From positions 1 through 64,000 of the forward strand of contig JAPUEK010000046.1 of NCBI GenBank assembly GCA_027492585.1: a stretch of DNA of 64,000 nt. Reading direction: 5' to 3'. The position numbers and the translations under genes were made by a program. Below the pieces are notes generated by a model. It saw nothing but the letters and a program-made list of their open reading frames with translations, was not told the DNA's origin and made no database searches. Positions 52,589 to 61,597 of the stretch are shown piece by piece. The stretch's first letter is position 1; each line of letters starts with the position of its first letter. This stretch comes from Paracoccaceae bacterium. Lineage in GTDB: Bacteria > Pseudomonadota > Alphaproteobacteria > Rhodobacterales > Rhodobacteraceae.

Positions 52589-53158
52589 CCCGGCAGACCT
52601 CTCCCGATGGCGCATATGCCCCGAAGGGGCTATCGGCTGGCCATAACGCCGGGAGGCCCGAGGTCAAGCCGCAATGCCGCTTTCCTCCGAAACCCCGACG
52701 AGCCCTGCGCGATGACAATCGCCCCTAATCGCCCCGGCGCCTGCTGCCCCCCGCTCTCCCGCGTTCCGGGCCGGAGCGCGGTTCGATGGAATGAAACCGG
52801 CGCCGAATGTCCAGTCGCAGCGCCGCAGCCGCGCGCGGTATTCGCACGCTGCTCGCGGCCCCCGGCTTTCCGGGCGGCGCCCTCTTGCGCGACCCGGCCC
52901 TCACAACCGCATTTGCCCTCAAGGCAGGACAGGCCCCCGTTCCATCCTTCCATATCCGCAACCTCCGCGCCCTCCCTTTCATACTGGCAAAAATATCCCC
53001 GCCGGAGGCTCCCGCCCTCCCCACCGGCCCAAGCCTGTTCATCCTTGCCCAGATCCCCCCCGGCGGCGCACTCCCCGGTCCGGCCCCCACGCCCTTGTGA
53101 CACCCTGACCGGGTGACGCGGCGCGCCGAACCGGCTATCAGGCGGGAAAGGAGCCCCC
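52589..53158. other. Gene-free stretch between the TusA-like gene and ccdA
   Basis: 570 bases. Several overlapping open frames in different phases have no ribosome site and unlikely compositions rich in Arg, Pro and Gly. A repeat of the second subfamily lies at 52975-53015. I see no gene. Confidence 0.5.
52975..53015 (-). repeat. Dispersed box repeat, second subfamily, copy 13
   Basis: CCTTTCATACTGGCAAAAAT then ATCCCCGCCGGAGGCTCCCG on plus. It is the reverse complement of the pattern at 48898 with few differences. Confidence 0.75.
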
Positions 53159-53899
53159 ATGTTCGGCATCGACCTCTTTGACGCAAGCCTGATCCCCTCG
53201 ATGCTTGTCGCCCTCGTGGCGGGGGTGCTGTCCTTCCTCAGCCCCTGCGTGCTGCCGATCGTGCCGCCCTATCTCGCCTATATGTCCGGCATCTCGGTGG
53301 GGGAGATGAAAACCGGGCGCTCGCCGCTGCTGGCGGCGCTGTTCTTCGTCCTTGGGCTTTCGACGGTCTTTCTCCTCCTCGGCGCGGCGGCCTCCGCCTT
53401 CGGCGGCTTCTTCCTCGGCAATGCCGACACCTTCGCCACCCTCGCCGGGATCGTGGTCATGGTCTTCGGGGCGCATTTCCTCGGGGTGATCCGCATCCCG
53501 CTTCTGGACCGGGAACTGCGGATGGAGGCGGGAGATCAGGGCGGCTCGGCTTTCGGAGCCTATGTCCTCGGCCTCGCCTTCGCTTTCGGCTGGACGCCCT
53601 GCATCGGGCCGCAGCTTGGCGCGATCCTGTCGCTCGCGGCACAGGACGGCCATGTCGGGCGCGGGATGGTTCTTCTGGCGACCTATGCGGCGGGGCTCGG
53701 CATCCCCTTCCTTCTCGTCGCGGCCTTCTTCGGACGGATGCTGCCGCTCGTCACCTTCCTGAAGCGCCATGCCGGCCGGATCGAGCGGATCATGGGCCTT
53801 CTCCTCTGGACCATCGGGCTGCTGATGCTGACCGGCGGCTTCTCCAGCTTCTCCTACTGGCTGCTGGAGCATGTGCCTTTCCTTGCCAGCCTGGGCTGA
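53159..53899 (+). CDS. ccdA: Cytochrome c biogenesis protein CcdA
   Basis: A 246-residue inner-membrane thiol-disulfide electron carrier with six helices. The redox cysteines lie in LSPCVLPIVPPYLAYMSG (helix 1, Cys30) and FGWTPCIGPQLG (helix 4). It moves reducing power from cytoplasmic thioredoxin to periplasmic acceptors for cytochrome c maturation. AAAGGAGCC is the ribosome site. Exported MsrB at 36.8 kb could also use such electrons, though this is inference. Confidence 0.93.
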   Translation: MFGIDLFDASLIPSMLVALVAGVLSFLSPCVLPIVPPYLAYMSGISVGEMKTGRSPLLAALFFVLGLSTVFLLLGAAASAFGGFFLGNADTFATLAGIVVMVFGAHFLGVIRIPLLDRELRMEAGDQGGSAFGAYVLGLAFAFGWTPCIGPQLGAILSLAAQDGHVGRGMVLLATYAAGLGIPFLLVAAFFGRMLPLVTFLKRHAGRIERIMGLLLWTIGLLMLTGGFSSFSYWLLEHVPFLASLG

Positions 53900-53953
53900 A
53901 GCCCCTTAGATTCGCCGTATTTTCCTGCAAAACTGGGGGAAACGGGGGCCTGG

Positions 53954-55195
53954 ATGCGGATGGACAGAGAGATCGGGGCGGAGGAGGCGACCGGGCTGCG
54001 CGTGAAGCGACGGCGGGTCTTCTACATTCCCGGCTATGATCCGATCCACCCCCGCCGCTACCGCGAGCTCTACCGCAAGGAGGGCAGGGCGCAGGCCGCC
54101 CTTTCCGGCTACGCGATCGACCTGAAGCCGAAGCGCGTTGCCGGCCCCTATGGCTGGCAGGTGCGGGGCCAGATCGACGGGGCCACCACCGATGCCGATG
54201 TCGAGGTGCTGGTCTGGTCCGACATCGTGCGCGGCTCGATGGAACAGGGGATCGCCGCCACCTATCTCCAGCTTGTCCGCACCGCCTGGGCCTATATCGG
54301 CTCCGGCGCGCTCTTCCGGCTGATGCGGCTCCGCAAGGGGCCGATGATCGCGGCGCTTTACCCGATCGTCTTCCTGCTGGCGCAGCTTGCCGTCGCGGCT
54401 GCGGCGGGCTGGGGCCTGTTCCGGCTCATCGGGTTCTGGCACCCCTGGGCGGGGATCGGGCCGGGGCTGGTGCTCGGCTGGCTGATCCTGCGCTTCTTCC
54501 GGCGCCATGATCACAAGGTCTTCGCCTATTACCTGATGCACGACTACGCCTATTCCGCGCAGTCGAAGGGCGCCAACCCGCCGGAGCTGGAGGCGCGGAT
54601 GACCGCCTTCCGCCAGACCATCGGCGAGGCGCTGCGCGGCCCCTATGACGAGGTTCTGGTGGTCGGCCATTCCTCGGGCGCGCATCTGGCCGTGTCCATC
54701 CTTGCCGACCTGATCCGGCAGGGCCTGCCCGAACCCGAGGACAGGCCGCGCCCGGTCCTGTCGCTCCTGACGCTCGGTCAGGTGGTGCCGATGGTCTCCT
54801 TCCTGCCGGAGGCGAAGCGGCTGCGTGGCGATCTCGCCTTCCTTTCGGCGCGCGACGAGCTGACCTGGGTGGATGTGACCGCCCCCGGCGACGGCTGTGC
54901 CTTTGCGCTGTGCGATCCGGTTGCCGTCTCCGGCGTGGCGCCGCAGGGCAAGCGCTGGCCGCTGATCCTGTCGGCGGCCTTCACGAAAACCCTCAGCCCC
55001 GAACGCTGGAAGGAATTGCGCTGGCGGTTCTTCCGCCTGCATTTCCAGTATCTCTGCGCCTTCGACCGGCCGGGGGATTACGACTATTTCCGGATCACCG
55101 CCGGGCCGCAGACCCTCGGCGACCGCTACGCCGGCCGCCCTGCGTCGAAAAGCCGGATTGAGCGGGCGGTTTCAGGCTATAGAACCACGGCATGA
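53954..55195 (+). CDS. Membrane-associated alpha/beta hydrolase-like protein
   Basis: A 413-residue protein I cannot name. RVFYIPGYDPIHPRRYRELY at about 21-40 looks like the first strand and oxyanion turn, and VVGHSSGAHLAVS contains a GXSXG elbow with Ser240. The region about 131-180 has two closely spaced hydrophobic helices, inserted before the elbow. Acid and base residues cannot be fixed by eye. The stop overlaps the cytochrome P450 start by four bases (ATGA), so the two products probably work together, for example on a lipid or ester. Confidence 0.65.
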   Translation: MRMDREIGAEEATGLRVKRRRVFYIPGYDPIHPRRYRELYRKEGRAQAALSGYAIDLKPKRVAGPYGWQVRGQIDGATTDADVEVLVWSDIVRGSMEQGIAATYLQLVRTAWAYIGSGALFRLMRLRKGPMIAALYPIVFLLAQLAVAAAAGWGLFRLIGFWHPWAGIGPGLVLGWLILRFFRRHDHKVFAYYLMHDYAYSAQSKGANPPELEARMTAFRQTIGEALRGPYDEVLVVGHSSGAHLAVSILADLIRQGLPEPEDRPRPVLSLLTLGQVVPMVSFLPEAKRLRGDLAFLSARDELTWVDVTAPGDGCAFALCDPVAVSGVAPQGKRWPLILSAAFTKTLSPERWKELRWRFFRLHFQYLCAFDRPGDYDYFRITAGPQTLGDRYAGRPASKSRIERAVSGYRTTA

Positions 55196-56535
55196 CCCCG
55201 CCGAAGCCTCCCTCCCGGCCTGACAAGGTGTCGCTCTGGCGCTATGTGCGGCTGTTCCGGCAAGACATCCTCTCTGCCCAGCCCGCGCGGCTCTACCGCG
55301 CCTGGATGGCGGAGTTCCGCACCCCGTTCTTCCGCAGCTATCTGTGCAACGATCCGGCGCTCGTGAACCGGGTTCTGGTCGAACGTCCCGACGATTTCCC
55401 GAAATCGAACCGCATCCGGGAGGGGCTGAACCCGCTTCTGGGCAATTCGGTCTTCGTCACCAATGGCGAGGTCTGGAAGCGCCAGCGGCGCATCATCGAC
55501 CCGGCCTTCGAGGGCGGGCGCCTGCGCGACACCTTCCCGGCGATGTGGGCGGCGGGGCAGGCGGCGGTGGCACGGCTCCGCCCCGGCCCGGTGGAGATCG
55601 AGGAGGAGATGAGCCATGCGGCGGCGGATGTGATCTTCCGCACGCTCTTTTCCATCCCGATCGAGCATGAGGTGGCAAGCGCCGTATTCACCGAATTCCG
55701 CGGCTATCAGCGCAGCCAGCCGATCCTGAACCTTGCCGCCTTCCTGCCCCTGCCGCGCTGGGTGCCGCGCTTTCACCGGCGGGCGACGAAGCGCTCGGCG
55801 GCGGTGATCCGCGGGTTGATCACCCGCCTGACCGAAGAGCGCGCCGCCGGGATCGCTGCGGGCCGGGCGCCGGACGATCTGGCCACCAAGATCATGGTGA
55901 CCCCCGATCCGGTGACCGGGGAACGCTTTGCCACCGGCGAGATGGTCGATCAGGTGGCGATCTTCTTTCTGGCCGGGCATGAGACCTCTGCCTCCGCGCT
56001 CGCCTGGTCGCTCTATCTGCTGGCCACCCACCCCGAGGTGCAGGAACGGGTGGCGGCGGAGGCCGCGACCCTCGGCGAGGCGCCGGAATTCGCGGCGCTG
56101 TCGCGGCTGAAGTTCACCCGCGATGTCTTCCGCGAGGCGCTGCGGCTTTACCCGCCGGTGCCGATGATGGTGCGCGAGAACCTTTGTCCGGAGGAGATGC
56201 GCGACCGCAAGGTCGCCCCCGGCGCGCAGATCGTGCTGTCGCCCTGGCATCTGCACCGCCATGAACGGATCTGGACCGCGCCGGACACGTTCGACCCCGA
56301 CCGCTGGCAGACCGAGGAGAACCGGGCCTGCGCGCGCGACGCCTATATGCCCTTTTCGGCCGGGCCGCGGGTCTGCACCGGGGCGGGTTTTGCCATGGTC
56401 GAGGGGCCGCTCTTGCTGGCGCTTCTGGCGAAATCCTTCCGCTTCCTGCCCGAGCCGGGGAAAGTCCCGGTTCCCGTTGCACATCTGACGGTGCGGGCGG
56501 CGGAAGGCATCCACCTGCGGGTGGAGCGGCGGTAG
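55192..56535 (+). CDS. Cytochrome P450
   Basis: A 447-residue haem monooxygenase. The I-helix oxygen-binding motif is AGHETSA (about 263-269), the ExxR pair is in EALRLYPP (about 319), and the haem-ligand loop is FSAGPRVCTGAGFA with Cys395. VPMMVRENL follows the K helix as in CYP4/CYP102-like fatty-acid or alkane hydroxylases. There is no N-terminal anchor, so it is soluble. A 2Fe-2S ferredoxin (12291) is a possible donor. The ATGA overlap ties it to the hydrolase-like gene. Its substrate is unknown. Confidence 0.9.
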   Translation: MTPPKPPSRPDKVSLWRYVRLFRQDILSAQPARLYRAWMAEFRTPFFRSYLCNDPALVNRVLVERPDDFPKSNRIREGLNPLLGNSVFVTNGEVWKRQRRIIDPAFEGGRLRDTFPAMWAAGQAAVARLRPGPVEIEEEMSHAAADVIFRTLFSIPIEHEVASAVFTEFRGYQRSQPILNLAAFLPLPRWVPRFHRRATKRSAAVIRGLITRLTEERAAGIAAGRAPDDLATKIMVTPDPVTGERFATGEMVDQVAIFFLAGHETSASALAWSLYLLATHPEVQERVAAEAATLGEAPEFAALSRLKFTRDVFREALRLYPPVPMMVRENLCPEEMRDRKVAPGAQIVLSPWHLHRHERIWTAPDTFDPDRWQTEENRACARDAYMPFSAGPRVCTGAGFAMVEGPLLLALLAKSFRFLPEPGKVPVPVAHLTVRAAEGIHLRVERR

Positions 56536-56555
56536 CTGTTCGTTTGCCGTGGATG

Positions 56556-56732
56556 CCCCCTCCCCATCCCCCCCCCCGCGAGGGGGGGAGGGAGGCGCGA
56601 TCCGGCAGGGCGCCGCGGGGTGAAGGGAGGCTCTTCCCTCCCCCCCCCCTCGCGGGGGAGGGAGCAATGCTTTAGCCAATTCGCGCCGTTCATCGTGCCT
56701 CCCTCCCCCCTCGTGGGGGAGGGAGGGGGGCG
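56556..56732. repeat. Triple G/C-tract palindromes
   Basis: Three units at about 56556-56594, 56623-56664 and 56697-56732 each have a CCCTCCCC arm, a CGCGAGG or CGTGGGG centre and a GGGGAGGGAG arm. They lie between the P450 and oxidoreductase stops (convergent). They may end transcripts from both sides. The intervening DNA has no other feature. Confidence 0.75.
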
Positions 56733-56742
56733 ATCCGGCCCC

Positions 56743-57912
56743 TTACAGCGCCAGACCCGTCCAAGCGCCGTTCTTCTTCGAGGACCGCACGCAGGCATCG
56801 ACGAAGGCCACGCCTTCCAGCCCTTCCTTGAGGCCGGGGAAGGTCACGGCCGGGTCGAGCGCCGTGCCGTCGCGGCGGGCGAGGATGGCGCGGGCGGCTT
56901 CGGAATAGATGTTGGCGAAGCCTTCCAGATAGCCTTCGGGATGGCCGGAGGGGATTCGGCTCACCCGTGCCGCCGCCTCACCGGAGCCCGCCCCGTTGCG
57001 GGTCAGCCGGTAGCGCGGCGCGCCGAACGGCGTCACCCAGAGGTGGTTCGGGTTCTCCTGTTCCCATTCGATCCCGGCCTTGGTGCCGTAGATCCGCAGC
57101 CGCAGCCCGTTTTCCTGACCGGACGCGACCTGGCTGCACCAGAGCATCCCGCGCGCGCCCGAGGTATAGCGCATCAGGATGTGGCCATTGTCATCGACCC
57201 GCCGCCCCGGCACGAAGCTTTGCAGATCCGCTGCCAGCTCTTGAAGGGTCAGGCCTGAGACGAAGTTCGCAAGGTTGAAGGCATGGGTGCCGATGTCGCC
57301 CGTGGCCCCGCCGGCCCCGGATTGCGCCGGATCGGTGCGCCAGCCGGCCTGCTTCTGGCCCGAAGCTTCCAGCGGCTCGGCCAGCCAGTCCTGGGCATAT
57401 TCGACCTGCACCAGGCGGATTTCGCCGAGATCGCCGGCCTCGACCATGGCCTTGGCCTGACGGATCATCGGATAGCCGGTGTAATTGTGGGTGAGCGCGA
57501 AGATCACCCCGGACTCCGTCGCCGCCTTGGCCAGACGCTTGGCCTCAGGCAGGGTGGCGGTCAGCGGCTTGTCGCAGATGACATGGATGCCGCGTTTCAG
57601 GAACTGCATCGCCACCGGCGCGTGCATGTGGTTCGGGGTGACGATGGCCACCGCCTCGATCCCGTCCTTGCGGCGTGCCTCCTTGGCGGCCATCTCGGCG
57701 AAGCTGCCATAGCTGCGCGCCACGCCCAGATCGGCCGCCGAGGCGGCGGAACGCTCCGGGTCCGAGGAAAACGCCCCCGCCACCAGTTCATACTGGTCGT
57801 CGATGCGGCTGGCGATGCGGTGGACGGCGCCGATGAAAGCGCCGCGCCCGCCGCCGACCATGCCGAGGCGGATGCGGGGGCTGCGGGCAACGTGAGCGGC
57901 GGTGATGGCCAT
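56743..57912 (-). CDS. Gfo/Idh/MocA family oxidoreductase
   Basis: A 389-residue NAD(P)-dependent sugar or polyol dehydrogenase. The Rossmann [12 protein letters not shown] at about 17-28 and ICDKPLTAT (the usual EKP replaced by DKP) mark the family, and a C-terminal alpha/beta domain has [15 protein letters not shown] with the catalytic His-Asp. GGGAGGAAG supports the ATG at 57912. It is downstream of the LacI gene on the same strand and likely handles a product of the glycoside locus. Confidence 0.88.
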   Translation of the reverse strand: MAITAAHVARSPRIRLGMVGGGRGAFIGAVHRIASRIDDQYELVAGAFSSDPERSAASAADLGVARSYGSFAEMAAKEARRKDGIEAVAIVTPNHMHAPVAMQFLKRGIHVICDKPLTATLPEAKRLAKAATESGVIFALTHNYTGYPMIRQAKAMVEAGDLGEIRLVQVEYAQDWLAEPLEASGQKQAGWRTDPAQSGAGGATGDIGTHAFNLANFVSGLTLQELAADLQSFVPGRRVDDNGHILMRYTSGARGMLWCSQVASGQENGLRLRIYGTKAGIEWEQENPNHLWVTPFGAPRYRLTRNGAGSGEAAARVSRIPSGHPEGYLEGFANIYSEAARAILARRDGTALDPAVTFPGLKEGLEGVAFVDACVRSSKKNGAWTGLAL

Positions 57913-57994
57913 GGTTCTTCCTCCCATTCGGATCTGTCGCGGTTTTGTTTGTCTGCACCGCTGTTTGCAAGGGCGTCAAATGTCTTTTCGCCGT

Positions 57995-59038
57995 TCAGGC
58001 CCCGCGCAGCGGCGTGCCGAGCGATACCGCCGTCGGCACCTCAAGCTCCTGTCCCTGTTCGGGCGCGCGCTTTTCGATGGCGGCCATCAGGGCGCGGGCA
58101 AGGAAATCGCCGGCGCGGCTGACATCCTCATGGACCACGATCATCTCGCGGCGGAAACGGTGCAGAAAGCTGATCGCCTCCTTGGAGATCAGGTCGAAAT
58201 CCGGGCCGAGGACATAGCCTGCCCGTTCCGCCCCCACGACCGCTGCCATGGCCCCGGTGGTGGAGCCGGAAATCACGCCGTCCGGCACCGGGGCCACCGC
58301 AAAGCGCCGGGCGACGGCGGCTTCGATGGCGATGGCCCCGCTGTCGCTGTCAAAGCCCTCGGCGAGTTCGTAGTTGAGGCCGCGCGCCTCCGCCTCCTCG
58401 CGGAAGCCCTTCATCATATGCACCGAATAGCTGTGCGAATGGGGCGGGGGGATCAGCAGCAGCCGCTTGCGTCCGCGCTCCTGCAGGGTCCTGACCCCGA
58501 GCCGCGAGAAAGCCTCGTTGTCGAAGTCGTAATAGGGGTGGTCGATGCCCAGATCGGTGCGGCCATGGGTGGCGAAGGGAAAGCCGCGCTCTGCCATGAA
58601 ACGCACGCGAGGGTCCTCGGGGCGGGTCTGGTTCAGGATCACGCCGTCCGCGCTTTCGGTTTCCACGATGTAGCGGATGGATTCCAGCGGGTCCTGATCG
58701 GGAAAGAACGGCATCACCACCAGATGATAGGCGGTGCCGCGCAGGGCGTTGGCGATGGAATAGATGAGCCGCGACGTGTGGTTCATCACATCCGTCTCGG
58801 TCGAGAGCACCAGGGCGATCACATTGGTCTTGCCGGTCCGCAACCGGACACCCGCCCGGTTCGGCCGGTAGCCGAGCCGTTCGGCCGTTTCGCGCACGCG
58901 GCGCTTGGTCTCTTCGCCGATGTCGGAGGCATCTTTCAGCGCCCGGCTGACCGTGGCGATGGCAAGCCCCGTCTCGGCGGCGATCGTCTTGAGCGTCGGA
59001 CGGATGGCCTCGGCCGCCCCGATCCCTGATTCTGCCAT
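57995..59038 (-). CDS. LacI family transcriptional regulator
   Basis: A 347-residue repressor. TLKTIAAETGLAIATVSRAL is the HTH (about 15-34), YRPNRAGVRLRTGKTNVIALV the hinge into a periplasmic-binding-like effector domain. The ribosome site is GGAGGAGGG at 59038. It is divergent from the ABC binding protein, and two near-identical dyads lie between (59315-59349), so it is the probable regulator of that operon and of itself. The ligand is likely a sugar. Confidence 0.9.
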   Translation of the reverse strand: MAESGIGAAEAIRPTLKTIAAETGLAIATVSRALKDASDIGEETKRRVRETAERLGYRPNRAGVRLRTGKTNVIALVLSTETDVMNHTSRLIYSIANALRGTAYHLVVMPFFPDQDPLESIRYIVETESADGVILNQTRPEDPRVRFMAERGFPFATHGRTDLGIDHPYYDFDNEAFSRLGVRTLQERGRKRLLLIPPPHSHSYSVHMMKGFREEAEARGLNYELAEGFDSDSGAIAIEAAVARRFAVAPVPDGVISGSTTGAMAAVVGAERAGYVLGPDFDLISKEAISFLHRFRREMIVVHEDVSRAGDFLARALMAAIEKRAPEQGQELEVPTAVSLGTPLRGA

Positions 59039-59301
59039 GCCGCCCTCCTCCGGAGCGCCTGTTGCCCTCGCCGCCCGATCGCGTCCCGCTTCCTCATCTT
59101 GTCCTGCCGGATGCGGCAAGAGCGCAAGATGGCGCGATTCGCATCCGGGGCAGCCAGATTCCTCCGGGTTGTCCTTCCCAGAAAAGCCGGGACTTTTCCA
59201 TCGGATACCGTCGCACGGAGCGGGTTTCCCCGGCGGCTGATCACCAGATTCCACGTTTCATTGAAGGACGGAATTTCTGCGCCGACAAGCGAAAAGATTG
59301 C

Positions 59302-59329
59302 TTGATCCGAAAAACTATAACGTTATAGG
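59302..59329 (+). promoter_or_regulatory. Candidate promoter of the sugar importer operon
   Basis: TTGATC and TATAGG are spaced by 16 bases. The -10 overlaps operator 1, as expected for repression by blocking RNA polymerase. By eye only. Confidence 0.45.
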
Positions 59330-59349
59330 CTCCAGCTATAACGATATAG
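59315..59349. promoter_or_regulatory. Twin LacI-type operators
   Basis: Operator 1, CTATAACGTTATAG (59315-59328), is a perfect 14-base palindrome with a central CG, as LacI-family sites have. Operator 2, CTATAACGATATAG (59336-59349), differs in one base. Their centres are 21 bases apart, two helical turns. Confidence 0.75.
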
Positions 59350-59399
59350 AAACGACAAGAACGCGACAAACCGATCTCGACTCAACTGGGAGGAAGACG

Positions 59400-60629
59400 A
59401 TGAAGAAATGGAAACTGGCTGCGGGGCTTTGCGCCTCGGTGGCTCTGCCTTCGGCTGCGCTGGCGACCGATCTGGAGGTCACGCACTGGTGGACCTCCGG
59501 CGGCGAAGCGGCGGCGGTGGCCGAACTTGCGAAGGCTTTCGATGCGACGGGCAACCACTGGGTTGACGGCGCCATCGCCGGCGGCGGCGGCACCGCCCGC
59601 CCGATCATGATCAGCCGGATCACCGGCGGCGACCCGATGGGGGCCACCCAGTTCAACCATGGCCAGCAGGCGCAGGAACTGGTCGAGGCCGGTCTCATGC
59701 AGGATCTGACCGAAGTGGCCGAGCGCGACCACTGGAAGGACATCATCTATCCGCCGAGCCTGCTCGATTCCTGCACGCTCGACGGCAAGATCTATTGCGC
59801 CCCGGTGAACATCCACTCGCCGGAATGGCTGTGGCTGTCCAACAAGGCCTATGCCGATGCCGGTATCCCGGTGCCGACCAACTGGGATGAATTCGTCGCC
59901 TCCGCCCCGGCGCTCGAAGCGGCCGGCAAGATCCCGCTGGCGCTCGGCAACCAGCCCTGGCAGTCGAACCTCGCCTTCGGCGCCATCACCATCGCCATCG
60001 GCGGCCTGGATCTGTGGAAACAGATCAACGTCGAGAAGAACATGGATGCCGCGGCCGGCCCGGAAATGGCCAAGGTCTTCGAGGCTGCGGCCAATGCCCG
60101 CAAGCTTGCCGCGAAATCCACCGTTCAGGACTGGAACCAGGCAACCAACCTCGTGATCACCGGCGAAGCCGGCGGTCAGATCATGGGCGACTGGGCGCAG
60201 GGCGAATTCGCCGTGGCGGGTCAGGTCGCGGGCAAGGATTACACCTGCCTGCCGGGCCTTGGCGTGAATGAATACATCTCCACCGGCGGCGACGCCTTCT
60301 ACTTCCCGAAACTGAAGGACCCGGAGAAAACCAAGGCGCAACTCGAACTCGCCGCCCTGCTCGTCTCCAAGGAAGTCCAGGTGGCCTTCAACCTGAAGAA
60401 AGGCTCGCTGCCGATCCGTGGCGACGTCGATCTTTCGGCGGCCAACGACTGCATGAAGAAAGGCCTCGGCATCCTGGCCAAGGGCAACATCGTTCCCTCG
60501 GGCGATCAGGTCTGGTCGGCCGACGTTCAGAAACAGGCGGAAGACCTGATGGTGGAATTCTGGAAATCCGACATGTCTGCCGCGGACGCGCAGGCCAAAT
60601 GGGTGGAAATCCTGAAGTCCGGCCTCTGA
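59400..60629 (+). CDS. Sugar ABC transporter substrate-binding protein
   Basis: A 409-residue periplasmic protein with a signal peptide to about residue 22 (LPSAALAT). LEVTHWWTSGGEAAAV is the typical start of a CUT1-family sugar binding protein, and the RPIMISRITGGDPMGATQFN segment follows. GGGAGGAAG supports the ATG at 59400. It is the first gene of the operon. A stem-loop after it probably gives higher expression than for the permeases. The beta-mannosidase at the end suggests a beta-mannoside ligand. Confidence 0.92.
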   Translation: MKKWKLAAGLCASVALPSAALATDLEVTHWWTSGGEAAAVAELAKAFDATGNHWVDGAIAGGGGTARPIMISRITGGDPMGATQFNHGQQAQELVEAGLMQDLTEVAERDHWKDIIYPPSLLDSCTLDGKIYCAPVNIHSPEWLWLSNKAYADAGIPVPTNWDEFVASAPALEAAGKIPLALGNQPWQSNLAFGAITIAIGGLDLWKQINVEKNMDAAAGPEMAKVFEAAANARKLAAKSTVQDWNQATNLVITGEAGGQIMGDWAQGEFAVAGQVAGKDYTCLPGLGVNEYISTGGDAFYFPKLKDPEKTKAQLELAALLVSKEVQVAFNLKKGSLPIRGDVDLSAANDCMKKGLGILAKGNIVPSGDQVWSADVQKQAEDLMVEFWKSDMSAADAQAKWVEILKSGL

Positions 60630-60645
60630 GCTGACGACAAAAGCG

Positions 60646-60669
60646 GAGCCGCCCGATACCGGGCGGCTC
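60646..60669 (+). other. Intercistronic stem-loop after the binding protein gene
   Basis: GAGCCGCCCG-ATAC-CGGGCGGCTC, a perfect 10-base stem without a T tract (TTCGCGTC follows). It resembles the hairpins after malE-type genes that stabilise the binding-protein mRNA. Confidence 0.7.
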
Positions 60670-60700
60670 TTCGCGTCTCATCAAGAGGGGGGAGGGGACG

Positions 60701-61597
60701 ATGGCGACCACGAAGCGGCCGCGAAACCGCATGTTCCGCAATATCAACGCCAAGATCGCGGCCATTCCGATGGTGCTGACGACGCTGGTGGTCTTTGTCG
60801 GCGGCACGATCTGGACGGTGGTGTATTCCTTCACCAACTCCAAGCTGCTGCCGAAGCTGAAATTCGTCGGCTTCGATCAATACGAACGGCTCTGGAGCAA
60901 CAGCCGCTGGCTGATCTCCATCGAGAACCTTGCGCTTTTCGGGGTGTTTTCCCTGATTTTCACCATCTCGGTCGGCTTTCTGCTGGCGGTGCTGATGGAT
61001 CAGAAGATCCGGTTCGAGGACACGTTCCGCACCATCATGCTTTACCCCTTCGCGCTGTCCTTCGTGGTCACGGGGCTGGTCTGGCAATGGATCCTGAACC
61101 CGAGCTTCGGCATCCAGTCGATCGTCCGCAGCCTCGGCTGGGAAAGCTTCACCTTCAACCCGCTGGAGAACCCCAATCTGGTCATGTACGGCCTGCTGAT
61201 CGCGGGGCTGTGGCAGGGGACGGGCTTCGTGATGTGCCTTCTGCTCGCCGGCCTGCGCGGCATCGACGAGGATATCTGGAAGGCCACCCGCGTTGACGGC
61301 ATCCCGACCTGGAAAACCTATGTCATCGTGATCATCCCGATGATGCGGCCGGTCTTCATCACGACGCTGGTGCTGGTCGCGGCGGGGATCATCAAGCTTT
61401 ACGATCTGGTCGTCGCGCAGACCTCGGGCGGGCCGGGCAATGCCAGCCAGGTTCCGGCGATGTATGTCTATGATTACATGTTCCAGGCGCAGAACCTCGG
61501 GCAGGGCTTTGCGGCCTCCACCATGATGCTGCTGTCGGTGCTGATCGTGCTGATCCCCTGGGCCTATCTGGAATTCGGGGGGAAGAAGCATGGCTGA
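60701..61597 (+). CDS. Sugar ABC transporter permease (MalF-like)
   Basis: A 298-residue inner-membrane permease with six helices. The EAA-type loop is in LAGLRGIDEDIWKATRVDG (about 184-202), the CUT1 contact with the ATPase. AGGGGGGAGGGG upstream is a strong ribosome site. The stop overlaps the next permease by 8 bases. Confidence 0.92.
   Translation: MATTKRPRNRMFRNINAKIAAIPMVLTTLVVFVGGTIWTVVYSFTNSKLLPKLKFVGFDQYERLWSNSRWLISIENLALFGVFSLIFTISVGFLLAVLMDQKIRFEDTFRTIMLYPFALSFVVTGLVWQWILNPSFGIQSIVRSLGWESFTFNPLENPNLVMYGLLIAGLWQGTGFVMCLLLAGLRGIDEDIWKATRVDGIPTWKTYVIVIIPMMRPVFITTLVLVAAGIIKLYDLVVAQTSGGPGNASQVPAMYVYDYMFQAQNLGQGFAASTMMLLSVLIVLIPWAYLEFGGKKHG

Noticed and set aside
52630-53186. Overlapping minus-strand frames of 179 and 153 codons upstream of ccdA
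   Set aside because: Two phases compete over the same DNA, both run through a repeat element, and neither has a motif or ribosome site.
60646-60669. Terminator after the sugar-binding protein
   Set aside because: The stem is strong but lacks a T tract, and the permease genes follow in the same direction, so I list it as an mRNA-processing hairpin.
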